A DNA stretch of 40,459 bases from Halioglobus sp. (GTDB taxonomy: Bacteria > Pseudomonadota > Gammaproteobacteria > Pseudomonadales > Halieaceae). A model generated the notes under the pieces. That model was not told the origin of the DNA, searched no databases, and was given only the letters and a program-made list of their open reading frames with translations. The stretch spans positions 1-40,459 of the forward strand of contig JABSPW010000011.1 of assembly GCA_013214285.1 (NCBI GenBank), in the 5' to 3' direction. Every line of letters begins with the position of its first letter. The stretch's first letter is position 1. The position numbers and the translations under genes are program-made. This document shows, one piece after another, positions 1 to 8,229 of this stretch.

Positions 1-1372
1 ATACATGTTGATGCATGAACACACTGTGCAAGACGAACGGCTCATCTGAGGTAATCCCCATATCGCCAGCCCCAGAGAAATCCATCATGTACCCAAAGTG
101 CGCCGTATGCTGATGAGTCACATTGGGATCTCCCGCAGGGATCGGCATGCCACCCGCGGGGTACCATCCCACATCAAGAAAGAAGAGGGTGACCGCCTCC
201 CTGTCCACCTCATCAACATACCTAATATCGAGGCTAGACTGGTCCGGCAGCGGCTCGGTATTTACCGTGTTGTAGTGCATCTGCATCACGATTTTTGACC
301 CTGGATCCACTCGCACACCAGTGCCGTCGGGCAGGGCACCGGGACTGATGCCGGGGGCCCAAACCGTCAGCGTCCGCGGCGGCACTAACCCCCCCTCAGG
401 GGAGGGTGCGCCCCAACAGGGAAAACCCGGCTTTCCATCGGCACCATCTGCCGCCTCTATAGGGCCCAGTTTGTCCGGGTCAACCACCACCGCAAAAACG
501 TGGTGCACCTCCGCTTTGACACCGGGAACGAGGTTGACCGCGTTGACATATACCGTGCGGTCAAGAGGCCAATCAATCACGAGGCAGCGGTACTCATCCG
601 GGCGCTCGGTCGGCGTGTAGGGCTCATTGAGACGAACGGTCAGATTGTAGTCGATGGATTTTTGGTTTTTATCCTTGGGCACAAAATCGTGCGGGTCTCC
701 TTCAGGTGCTCCACCCGCCAACCAAGACAGCAATACAGCGCGCTCTTCATCACTCAGCGAACGCTTGTTCTTGATCGGAAAATAGTTGTCGGTAGGCGGC
801 CAGGGTGGCATAGCGCCAGTTGTCACCTGATGCGCGATGGCCGCACGTACGGAAAACACGCTCTCAAAATCAGTCAGGCTGAAAGGGGCAATCTCGCCTG
901 GACGATGACAATTAGCGCAGCGTGTATCGATGATAGTTTTCGCGTCGGCATAGTACGTGTACGGCGTCGCCCGCGCCACACTTGATGCATTACCCTCAGG
1001 CGCTCCAGCCTCAAGCCACTGCATCAGCAGCGCTTTCTCAGGATTAGTCAAAGGCGCAAAACCGGGCACCGGCATGGATCCAGCTTCAAGCACATAAGCA
1101 ATCGCCGAACGTTTCGACTCAACCCGCGAGTAACCTTCCAGCGAAAAGGGGGACTGACTACCCTCTCGATGACAGGTGACACAGCGCGAATCAATAATCG
1201 ACTTGGTGTGCTGGTGATAGTTCAGAGACGCTGCAGGTTCGAGCACCTGCGTACCAAGTGTCTCTCCTCCCGCAGACGAGCCAGAGCTGCCGCCGCCACC
1301 GCAGGCGGCAAGGAATGGGATGAGAAGTAAAACACCGAGACGGCGACCCTGGGACAGCACCATTGCAAACAT
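1..1372 (-). CDS. Diheme cytochrome c / type II copper ascorbate-dependent monooxygenase-like lipoprotein (3' end cut by window edge)
   Basis: The frame stays open from an ATG at 1372 (GGAG about 7 bases upstream) to the window start, giving at least 457 residues without a stop. The N-terminus is a lipoprotein signal with lipobox LAAC (Cys24) followed by a Gly/Ser linker. Two similar cytochrome c modules follow, with heme motifs CVTCH (64-68) and CANCH (152-156), each followed by a PFSL stretch and a candidate axial Met (M100 in the first); they look like a tandem duplication. The rest resembles the PHM/DBH copper fold: paired His290-His291 (EVHHVF), His366 (QMHYN) and H454-x-H456 (MHQH), matching the order of the CuH and CuM ligands. 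Known family chemistry is O2-dependent hydroxylation; the substrate is unknown. The hemes could feed electrons to copper in place of ascorbate (inference). Probably anchored to the outer membrane, facing the periplasm. Confidence 0.8.
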   Translation of the reverse strand, partial: MFAMVLSQGRRLGVLLLIPFLAACGGGGSSGSSAGGETLGTQVLEPAASLNYHQHTKSIIDSRCVTCHREGSQSPFSLEGYSRVESKRSAIAYVLEAGSMPVPGFAPLTNPEKALLMQWLEAGAPEGNASSVARATPYTYYADAKTIIDTRCANCHRPGEIAPFSLTDFESVFSVRAAIAHQVTTGAMPPWPPTDNYFPIKNKRSLSDEERAVLLSWLAGGAPEGDPHDFVPKDKNQKSIDYNLTVRLNEPYTPTERPDEYRCLVIDWPLDRTVYVNAVNLVPGVKAEVHHVFAVVVDPDKLGPIEAADGADGKPGFPCWGAPSPEGGLVPPRTLTVWAPGISPGALPDGTGVRVDPGSKIVMQMHYNTVNTEPLPDQSSLDIRYVDEVDREAVTLFFLDVGWYPAGGMPIPAGDPNVTHQHTAHFGYMMDFSGAGDMGITSDEPFVLHSVFMHQHV

Positions 1373-1723
1373 GATGGACTCCAAGACAAGACCAGCGCAT
1401 TTCCTGGCATTGCACACTATCCCTGTGCGTTATTATCAGTGGGCTCCATGTAACCATGGGTTTACGAATCAGGCAACTACCCGATGCGTTTTGTTGGCCA
1501 AAACGCCGCAACAGGCGACAAACCACACCAAAAACAAACTACGCCACCCTGAATCCCCCACTGCCTCAAGGCCGCAGGAATATGTCACGCGTTCGGTTCT
1601 ATGCACCACGCTGTACGCTAAAGTACATTTATTTGTTTCACACTGTCATTGTCGCCCGCCCGCCCGAGGCACAGACTTTGCCACGGCTTTCAGGCCCCAT
1701 CGACACGGGAAGAACCGCTTTCT
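1373..1723. other. Divergent intergenic region, about 350 bp
   Basis: This stretch lies between the leftward monooxygenase gene and the rightward phosphotransferase gene, so it must hold promoters for both. I see no convincing sigma-70 pair, no strong operator palindrome and no RNA gene. Open frames crossing it on both strands lack ribosome sites and recognisable protein sequence. Confidence 0.5.
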
Positions 1724-2749
1724 ATGAACACGCAGACTCTGGATACGGCCAGTCTTGGCGACTACCTGGAACGGGAAATACCCGGCCTCAAGAGCCCAGT
1801 TACCGCGGAAAAATTCGCCGGGGGCCAATCCAACCCAACTTTCAAGATTACTGATGCGAACGGTCAACCCTATGTCCTGCGCCGCAAACCAGCCGGCGAG
1901 CTGCTCAAATCAGCACACGCGGTAGACCGGGAGTTCCGCGTCATCAGCGCACTGCGTAATACCGAAGTGCCTGTGCCGGACGCATACACTTTATGCGCGG
2001 ACGATGCCGTTATCGGCTCAATGTTCTATGTAATGGAGTATAAGGAGGGGCGAATCCTGTGGGACCCACGCATACCCGAAGCAAAAAGCAACAGCGAAAG
2101 AGCCGCCATCTATGACGCAATGAATAAGACCATGGCTGCATTGCACTCCGTTGATGTCGATGCGCTTGGTCTTACCGATTTCGGCCGTCCCGGCAATTAT
2201 TTCGAGCGTCAACTCAGTCGCTGGAGCAAGCAATACCGATTGTCAGAAACTGAGCACATTGCCAACATGGAAACCCTGATGACGTGGTTGGCTGAAAGCA
2301 TGCCAAAGGACGATGGCACCGTCCGTCTGGTGCACGGTGACTACCGCTTAGACAACATGATGTTTCATCCCACCGAGCCTAGAGTCATCGCGCTATTGGA
2401 CTGGGAATTGTCCACTCTGGGGCACCCCCTGGCAGACCTGGCCAACCAATGCATGGCCTGGATGCTACCCGATAGCGGTCGTATTGCAGGCCTTGCCGGC
2501 ATAGACCGTGGCCCGTTAGGTATCCCCTCGAACGAGGAGTACGTTGCCACGTACTGCGAACGCACTGGACGCAAACAAATCGAAAACTGGAATTTCTACC
2601 TCGTGTTCTCTCTATTTCGCCTTGCAGCTATTATTCAGGGTATCGTCAAACGAGCCCAGATTGGCACCGCATCCAGCTCCGACGCCCACGCCAACGCGGA
2701 AGGTGTTATCGGACTGGCAAGTCTGGCAGCGACACTCATTGATGACTGA
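1724..2749 (+). CDS. APH/ACAD10-type phosphotransferase (putative hydroxyacyl-CoA kinase)
   Basis: A 341-residue protein of the aminoglycoside-phosphotransferase-like kinase fold, closest in pattern to the N-terminal kinase domain of ACAD10/ACAD11 and to LvaA of Pseudomonas levulinate catabolism. Visible motifs are a glycine-rich loop GGQSNPTF (33-40), the ATP lysine in RRKP (K55), the catalytic loop HGDYRLDN (204-211, base D206) and the metal motif LDWE (D226). I chose ATG 1724 over an upstream in-frame ATG at 1649, because the extra 25 residues are not kinase-like and family members begin close to this point. Crotonase follows after 56 bases, then thiolase and acyl-CoA dehydrogenase, so the substrate is probably an acyl-CoA. 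Family assignment is firm; the 4-hydroxyacyl-CoA substrate is inferred. Confidence 0.85.
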   Translation: MNTQTLDTASLGDYLEREIPGLKSPVTAEKFAGGQSNPTFKITDANGQPYVLRRKPAGELLKSAHAVDREFRVISALRNTEVPVPDAYTLCADDAVIGSMFYVMEYKEGRILWDPRIPEAKSNSERAAIYDAMNKTMAALHSVDVDALGLTDFGRPGNYFERQLSRWSKQYRLSETEHIANMETLMTWLAESMPKDDGTVRLVHGDYRLDNMMFHPTEPRVIALLDWELSTLGHPLADLANQCMAWMLPDSGRIAGLAGIDRGPLGIPSNEEYVATYCERTGRKQIENWNFYLVFSLFRLAAIIQGIVKRAQIGTASSSDAHANAEGVIGLASLAATLIDD

Positions 2750-2805
2750 GTTTAAAGCCGCGGCGGGCCACTGATTTTTGCAACCCCTAAAAAGGAAACA
2801 CTCCT

Positions 2806-3570
2806 ATGAGCGATGAAGTACTGGTTGATGTAGCCGACGGCATCATGATCGTCACCTTGAACCGCCCGAAGGCAAAAAATGCAGCGAATAAAGCGCTGGC
2901 GGAGGGCGTCGCTGCGGCCATGGACGAATTGGACCGCAACGACGCCATTCAGGTGGCCATTCTTACGGGTGCTGGTGGCACCTTCTGTGCGGGTATGGAC
3001 CTCAAAGCGTTTGTCTCTGGCGAAACACCCCACATTGAAGGACGCGGATTTGCAGGACTGACCGAAAAGGGGCCGCGTAAGCCACTAATCGCGGCTGTCG
3101 AGGGCTACGCTTTGGCTGGCGGCCTGGAACTAGCGATTTCCTGTGACCTGATCGTCACGGCGGACAATGCCAAATTCGGTATTCCCGAAGCGAAACGCGG
3201 CCTGGCCGCTGCTGCCGGAGGACTGATCAAACTGCCGCGTCAGATTCCTCCTCGCATTGCCATGGAGCTCGCCCTGACCGGTGAGTTCATTGACGCCGCG
3301 CGTGCTGCAGAATTGGGCCTAGTCAACCGAGTAGTTGCAGCGGGAACAGCTCTGGACGGCGCACGGGAGCTCGCTGCCAAAATCGTTGCTAATGGCCCTC
3401 TGGCAGTAGCGGTGAGCAAACAGGTTATTCTCGAATCAGCGGACTGGCGTGCAGACAATATGTGGAAAAACCAGGGCAAACTGGTTACCCCGGTCTTTGG
3501 CAGCGAGGACGCTATTGAGGGGGCCACCGCTTTCGCAGAAAAGCGCGCACCAAACTGGAAAGGCAAGTAA
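2806..3570 (+). CDS. Crotonase-family enoyl-CoA hydratase/isomerase
   Basis: A 254-residue crotonase, a usual single-domain length. The N-terminal NRPKAKNA motif, the oxyanion-hole region (AGGTFCAGMDLKAF, 56-69) and the two acid residues of true hydratases are all present: E108 in GGLELA and E128 in GIPEAKRG, 20 residues apart as in rat mitochondrial enoyl-CoA hydratase. It should therefore be able to hydrate a trans-2-enoyl-CoA, though an isomerase role cannot be excluded. An AAGGA ribosome site precedes the ATG. It sits between the kinase-like phosphotransferase and a thiolase 15 bases downstream, consistent with one beta-oxidation-like operon. Confidence 0.88.
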   Translation: MSDEVLVDVADGIMIVTLNRPKAKNAANKALAEGVAAAMDELDRNDAIQVAILTGAGGTFCAGMDLKAFVSGETPHIEGRGFAGLTEKGPRKPLIAAVEGYALAGGLELAISCDLIVTADNAKFGIPEAKRGLAAAAGGLIKLPRQIPPRIAMELALTGEFIDAARAAELGLVNRVVAAGTALDGARELAAKIVANGPLAVAVSKQVILESADWRADNMWKNQGKLVTPVFGSEDAIEGATAFAEKRAPNWKGK

Positions 3571-3585
3571 GAGAGGAGTCACACC

Positions 3586-4821
3586 ATGTCAGAAGCCTGG
3601 ATTATTGATCACTGCCGCACCCCACGAGGCATTGGCAAGAAAGGCAAGGGGTCGTTAGCTGATCAGCACCCGCAGCATCTGGGAGCCACGGTTCTCAGGG
3701 CTATTGCCGAGCGCAACGATCTCGATACGTCAGAGGTCGGCGATGTCATCTTCGGCACCAGCTCTCAGCGCGGTCGTCAGAGCGGTGATTTAGCACGAAT
3801 GGCAGCGCTGGAAGCGGGTTACGATATGCGATCCAGTGGTATGACACTGGATCGCTTCTGCGGCTCCGGTATCACTTCAGTTAACCTGGCAGCAATGAAT
3901 ATTATGTCCGGCAGCGAGGATCTCGTAATCGGCGGCGGCGCTGAAATGATGTCTACCTTCGGTGAAGAAGGCGCGCCCATGAGCCCTTTCCTCGACAACG
4001 GCAACGAGGCACTGCGGGCAATTCATCCGCAGCCTCACCAGGGGGTATGCGCCGACGCCATCGCCACCCTCGAGGGCATTGAACGGCAAGCACTCGATAC
4101 ACTGGCCTACGCTTCACAACAAAAAGCCAAGAACGCCATCGACAATGGTTACTTCGACAAGAGTCTGATAGCGGTGCACTCCACCGACGGCACCCTGGCC
4201 CTGGACAAAGAAGAGTTTCCGAGGCCCCAAACTACGCTGGAAGGTTTGGCGGAACTGCAACCCTCCTTTGCGGCACTGGCGGATTACCCACTGGACGAGA
4301 CAGGGCTCACTTACCGCACCATGGTGCAGCAGAAATATCCCGACCTCACTATCAACCACGTACACCATGCGGGCAACTCATCGGGCGTTGTCGACGGCGC
4401 TGGCGCCGTGCTGTTATCCTCGCCCGAATACGCCAAGGCCAACGGGCTCAAGCCGCGGGCTCGAATAAAAGCAATGTGCAATATGGGCGACTGCCCGACC
4501 TTGATGCTGAACGCCCCCGTTCCCGCCGCCAGAAGAGTACTGGAAAAGGCTGGCATGGCCCTCGATGATATCGACCTGTTCGAAGTCAACGAGGCCTTTG
4601 CCGTTGTCACCGAAAAGTTTATCCGGGACCTGGATCTGGACCGCGACAAAATCAATGTCAATGGCGGCGCCATGGCGCTGGGCCATCCGATCGGCGCCAC
4701 CGGCTCATTGCTGATTGGCACGCTGTTGGATGAACTGGAGCGCCGCGACAAGGTCACTGGCCTCGTGACCATGTGTGCAGCAGGCGGCATGGCGCCTGCC
4801 ATCATCATCGAGCGCTGCTGA
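3586..4821 (+). CDS. Acetyl-CoA acetyltransferase (thiolase)
   Basis: A 411-residue thiolase of usual length. The nucleophilic cysteine is C92 in DRFCGSGITS, the catalytic histidine is H367 in GHPIGATGS, and the second cysteine is C397 in TMCAAGGMAP; the NEAF motif is also present. It should cleave 3-ketoacyl-CoA with CoA, or condense acetyl-CoA in reverse. A strong GAGGAG ribosome site lies 7 bases before the ATG, and the gene starts 15 bases after the crotonase stop, so the two are co-transcribed. A strong hairpin follows just downstream. Chain-length preference cannot be read from the sequence. Confidence 0.92.
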   Translation: MSEAWIIDHCRTPRGIGKKGKGSLADQHPQHLGATVLRAIAERNDLDTSEVGDVIFGTSSQRGRQSGDLARMAALEAGYDMRSSGMTLDRFCGSGITSVNLAAMNIMSGSEDLVIGGGAEMMSTFGEEGAPMSPFLDNGNEALRAIHPQPHQGVCADAIATLEGIERQALDTLAYASQQKAKNAIDNGYFDKSLIAVHSTDGTLALDKEEFPRPQTTLEGLAELQPSFAALADYPLDETGLTYRTMVQQKYPDLTINHVHHAGNSSGVVDGAGAVLLSSPEYAKANGLKPRARIKAMCNMGDCPTLMLNAPVPAARRVLEKAGMALDDIDLFEVNEAFAVVTEKFIRDLDLDRDKINVNGGAMALGHPIGATGSLLIGTLLDELERRDKVTGLVTMCAAGGMAPAIIIERC

Positions 4822-4838
4822 AACATTCAGGTGATGAG

Positions 4839-4870
4839 CTGCGCCAGAGCCTACTCGGGCTCTGGCGCAG
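4839..4870 (+). terminator. Perfect 13-bp hairpin after thiolase, no U-tract
   Basis: CTGCGCCAGAGCC at 4839-4851 pairs perfectly with GGCTCTGGCGCAG at 4858-4870 across a 6-base loop. Neither strand has a T-run after the stem, so this is not a canonical intrinsic terminator. It could attenuate, or protect the 3' end of the kinase-crotonase-thiolase mRNA and so lower expression of the acyl-CoA dehydrogenase that starts 121 bases later. Confidence 0.6.
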
Positions 4871-4991
4871 CACTACTTGCTGATGGCGACACACAGCGAT
4901 CTGAACTCCTCTGCCGTTAGCGTTTTCCGCGGCCACGCCTCTGTCAGTTGCAAGCACGGCATAACGCCTATACCCAACCACTGAGACAATC

Positions 4992-6215
4992 ATGTTTGAA
5001 TTTAGCGAGAAGTCCCGCGCGTACCAGGAAAAGCTCACAGCCTTCATGGATGAACATATTTATCCCCGCGAGAAGGAGTATGAGCAGCAACTGCACAGAG
5101 CCGAAAACCGCTTCGCCTACCTGCCCATTATGGAAGAACTCAAAACCAAATCTAAGGCCGCAGGCTTATGGAACCTGTTTATACCCACTTCGCTGTCAGA
5201 GTTCAGTGATCACGGAGGATTGAGCAACCTGGAGTACGCGCCAATGGCGGAAATTATGGGCCGCGTGCTGTGGTCCCCAGAGGTTTTTAATTGCAACGCG
5301 CCAGATACAGGTAATATGGAAGTGTTCATGAAGTATGCCAACCGGGCGCAGCAAGCGCAGTGGCTGCAACCCTTGCTCAATGGCGACATTCGCTCTTCCT
5401 ACGCGATGACAGAACCACAAGTCGCCTCTTCCGATGCCACCAACATCGAGCTGAGTATAGTGCAAGAAGGCAACGAGTGGGTTCTCAACGGGCGGAAATG
5501 GTTCATTACCAATGCCATGTATGAACGCACGAAAATTTTCATCGTAATGGGCAAGTCAGACCCCAGCAACCCCAACCGCCACAAACAGCAGACTCAAGTG
5601 TTGGTACCAAAAGACACGCCCGGTCTTGAAGTGATTCGACCCCTCACCACACTGGGCTACGATGATGCCCCCATCGGACATGCGGAATTGCTGTTCGACA
5701 ATGCCCGCGTACCCCTGGAAAACGTTCTGCTTGGCGAGGGACGCGGTTTCGAGATTGCACAAGGCCGCCTAGGCCCGGGCAGAATACACCACTGCATGCG
5801 CCTCATAGGCTCTGCCCAACGCGCACTGGAGTTTGCCTGCCGTCGCGTGAACCAACGCATGACATTCGGCCGGCCACTCAGCCAGCACCAGTCCGTACGC
5901 GAGGATATTGCGAGGAGTTTTTCCGAAATCGAAATGATGCGACTGCTGGTGCTGAAGACTTGTCAGCGCATGGACGAGGTGGGGCCGAAGGAGGCAATGG
6001 ATCTGATTGCCGCCAGCAAAACCAGTGTGCCTTTGATGGCTCAGCAGGTGATCGATCGCTGCATGCAATTGCATGGCGCCGGCGGTCTCACTGCCGATTA
6101 TCCCATGGCTGAGGCCTTTAACTACGCCCGCTGGTGCCGACAGGCGGACGGTCCCGATCAGGTGCACCTGATGGCGCTGGGGAAACAGGTCATCACCCGT
6201 TACGGCGATGCGTGA
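4992..6215 (+). CDS. Acyl-CoA dehydrogenase, ACAD10/11-like
   Basis: A 407-residue flavoprotein dehydrogenase. The FAD/substrate segment TEPQVASSDATN, the TFGRPLSQHQSV motif and the C-terminal LHGAGGLTADYPMA block are all typical. Where medium-chain enzymes have the catalytic Glu of an EGT motif, this protein has DGPDQVH with D386, a pattern I associate with the ACAD10/11 branch. ATG 4992 has only a weak GAGA upstream. It follows the thiolase after 170 bases that contain a hairpin. Its 3' end overlaps the convergent SGNH hydrolase by 16 bases. Together with the upstream kinase it resembles the two domains of vertebrate ACAD11. Known ACAD11 chemistry turns 4-phosphoacyl-CoA into an unsaturated acyl-CoA; that role here is inferred. 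Confidence 0.85.
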   Translation: MFEFSEKSRAYQEKLTAFMDEHIYPREKEYEQQLHRAENRFAYLPIMEELKTKSKAAGLWNLFIPTSLSEFSDHGGLSNLEYAPMAEIMGRVLWSPEVFNCNAPDTGNMEVFMKYANRAQQAQWLQPLLNGDIRSSYAMTEPQVASSDATNIELSIVQEGNEWVLNGRKWFITNAMYERTKIFIVMGKSDPSNPNRHKQQTQVLVPKDTPGLEVIRPLTTLGYDDAPIGHAELLFDNARVPLENVLLGEGRGFEIAQGRLGPGRIHHCMRLIGSAQRALEFACRRVNQRMTFGRPLSQHQSVREDIARSFSEIEMMRLLVLKTCQRMDEVGPKEAMDLIAASKTSVPLMAQQVIDRCMQLHGAGGLTADYPMAEAFNYARWCRQADGPDQVHLMALGKQVITRYGDA

Positions 6216-7267
6216 GCGGGTACCGGCTCAGACCAGGCGTCCTGAAGATATTGTTTGAGAACGTCCGCCACAATGCGATGGCCCTTGTTGTTCCAGTGGG
6301 CGGTATCCGCCGCGCGCGTAGTGCCACCACGCTTTTCAACAATACTCAGGGCGCGACCGGTCCCATCAATAAATGAGATACCGGCCTCTTTTACAATACG
6401 CTTGAAATTCGGATGATACGGGCGGCCCCAATCTGAAGAGAAAGCATACACCTCAGTCGAGTCTGGCAATCGTTGCCGCAACTTTCTAAGCACCTTCCCG
6501 GCAGTCTCGTAAGACTCCCGAAAGAGATCATTATCCATACCCTCTTTCCGAATCACCCGCTCAACTGACGACTCAGGGTCAACATTGAGCAAGTCAATCT
6601 TCTTTATGATGGTGTATAGGGAGCGCGAATACTTTGCGGCGAAGTTGCGCAGTCCTGGCATGTCAGCAGCTGTTTCGTAAACGACTTCTCCATCTACAAG
6701 GTAGGGTCGACGCAACCCCATACGGTTTAGAGTACTGCGACGCTCCAAAGCCGGATGGTTATTAATCACGTCGTTCGGACAGAGCTGGAGAACCACCACA
6801 TCCGGTGCAATCTCATCGACATATTTATCGAGCACCATATACTCTTGCAGGGTCCCGTAACCTTCTACTCCGTAGGCAAACACCTCGATACCAAGCTCAC
6901 TGCCCAGCAGGCCATAGTATGTGTTGTCATCGGAAACATGCATCGCCTGGGTGAAAGAATCACCGAGGAAGAGTACTTTTCTTCTCTCCTTTATCTCAGG
7001 GTCACCGTAAAGCCGAAACCCTTCGCCGTCCGTGCTTATGTTCGCGTCATATGGGTTACCGCCCGCGTCCAAAAGCTCACCATCGAAGGCGTAATGTGAC
7101 GTTGGCACCCACCCCAGTTCGTGATCTAACGAAATAATAGTGCCCAGCTTTTCATCATTGACATGTGCCTGATAGGCATACCAAGCGCGTGTTGCAACCT
7201 CGGCGCAAACCGATAACAAAACCAACGCAATAACGACCGAAAGGAAGCCCAGAATTACACTTTTCAT
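6200..7267 (-). CDS. Membrane-anchored SGNH/GDSL hydrolase-like protein
   Basis: A 355-residue protein with an uncleaved N-terminal hydrophobic segment (about residues 5-25), so it is likely anchored in the inner membrane and faces the periplasm. SGNH blocks are visible: block I GDSFT (S104), block II GVEGYGT, block III CPNDV (N165), and D321-T-A-H324 as the catalytic Asp-His pair. It should be an esterase or a polysaccharide acyl-ester hydrolase/transferase; the substrate is unknown. An AGGA ribosome site lies 7 bases before the ATG. The gene is divergent from the fatty acid hydroxylase and convergent with the acyl-CoA dehydrogenase, sharing 16 bases of 3' end with the latter. Confidence 0.78.
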   Translation of the reverse strand: MKSVILGFLSVVIALVLLSVCAEVATRAWYAYQAHVNDEKLGTIISLDHELGWVPTSHYAFDGELLDAGGNPYDANISTDGEGFRLYGDPEIKERRKVLFLGDSFTQAMHVSDDNTYYGLLGSELGIEVFAYGVEGYGTLQEYMVLDKYVDEIAPDVVVLQLCPNDVINNHPALERRSTLNRMGLRRPYLVDGEVVYETAADMPGLRNFAAKYSRSLYTIIKKIDLLNVDPESSVERVIRKEGMDNDLFRESYETAGKVLRKLRQRLPDSTEVYAFSSDWGRPYHPNFKRIVKEAGISFIDGTGRALSIVEKRGGTTRAADTAHWNNKGHRIVADVLKQYLQDAWSEPVPAHASP

Positions 7268-7371
7268 CTTCTATCCTAATCTGACGCCACCTCATAATAA
7301 CAAAACTCTCACGCCGCCCACCATAATCGGGCTCACTGTCACAACTGGCTTGAATTCGTTAGACTGGCAGC

Positions 7372-8229
7372 ATGGATCTCACCGCCCTCGCACTACCTGT
7401 CTTTGCGCTGCTTATGCTGACGGAAGCCACCGTAACCGTGCTGCGCGGCCAAGAGGCCTACACGTGGCGAGATTTCGGCGGTTCCATGTCTCAGCTGAGC
7501 ATGAACATTGTGGTGAAACTGGCTACTCAGGGGCTGGTGATCCTGCTGTATTTTTTTCTGTACCAGTTTCGTCTTTTCGATATCGGCTCTGGCCCCTTGC
7601 AATGGGTGTTCACCCTGGTAGTACTGGATTTTTTCTTCTATTGGTATCATCGGTCGTCGCACCGCTGTCGCTTCCTGTGGTGCGCTCATGTGGTGCACCA
7701 CTCCAGCCAGCACATGAATTTCGGCACTGCGCTGCGTCAGTCCCCTACCGGGCCACTAACAATCGTCTTGTTCTATTGGCCGCTACCACTGCTGGGCTTC
7801 CATCCATTGATTATGGCAAGCGCCGGTGCTGTAGCCACCATCTACGGTTTCTGGACCCATACGGAAACAATCGGCAAATTGTGGCGGCCCATAGAATGGC
7901 TATTTGTTACGCCATCCCATCACCGGGCACACCACGGCTCAAACCCCGAGTACATCGACAAGAACTATGCCAATTTATTCATAATCTGGGACCGGCTGTT
8001 TGGCACCTTCGAACCAGAGGTAGCACCTATACGCTACGGGCTGATCAAAAACATCGACACCTACAATCCAATCAAGATCGGTTTTCAAGAGTGGTATCGT
8101 CTGTTTAGTGAGACCACCAGAGCGCGGTCTTTTCAGGAAGCCTTCAAGCTATGGACCAACCCGCCTGGCTGGAAACCCGGAAGAGACCGCAATTACTCCG
8201 TTGCCGCGTCACAATTCCCAGCCAATTAA
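7372..8229 (+). CDS. Sterol desaturase / fatty acid hydroxylase superfamily membrane di-iron protein
   Basis: A 285-residue polytopic membrane protein carrying the three histidine clusters of the family: H93-RSS-H97, H106-VV-H109-H110 and H183-H184-RA-H187-H188, with a further H163. These bind a di-iron centre that activates O2 for hydroxylation or desaturation of a lipid. Hydrophobic stretches lie around 5-25, 48-65, 78-92 and 128-160. The ATG at 7372 has no strong ribosome site, but no better in-frame start exists. The stop overlaps that of the convergent patatin gene by 4 bases. The substrate cannot be assigned; neighbours point to lipid or fatty acid modification. Confidence 0.85.
   Translation: MDLTALALPVFALLMLTEATVTVLRGQEAYTWRDFGGSMSQLSMNIVVKLATQGLVILLYFFLYQFRLFDIGSGPLQWVFTLVVLDFFFYWYHRSSHRCRFLWCAHVVHHSSQHMNFGTALRQSPTGPLTIVLFYWPLPLLGFHPLIMASAGAVATIYGFWTHTETIGKLWRPIEWLFVTPSHHRAHHGSNPEYIDKNYANLFIIWDRLFGTFEPEVAPIRYGLIKNIDTYNPIKIGFQEWYRLFSETTRARSFQEAFKLWTNPPGWKPGRDRNYSVAASQFPAN

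Noticed and set aside
500..985. Plus-strand open frame of 161 codons
   Set aside because: It is antisense to the cytochrome/copper monooxygenase, whose heme and copper motifs are unmistakable on the other strand.
1649..1723. Longer phosphotransferase start
   Set aside because: The extra 25 residues are not kinase-like, and ATG 1724 gives the expected family N-terminus.
1456..1854. Plus-strand open frames upstream of and across the phosphotransferase start
   Set aside because: Composition is not protein-like and they overlap the real gene out of frame.
4311..4826. Minus-strand open frame of 171 codons opposite thiolase
   Set aside because: Shadow of the thiolase gene; low-complexity Ser/Arg sequence with no domain.
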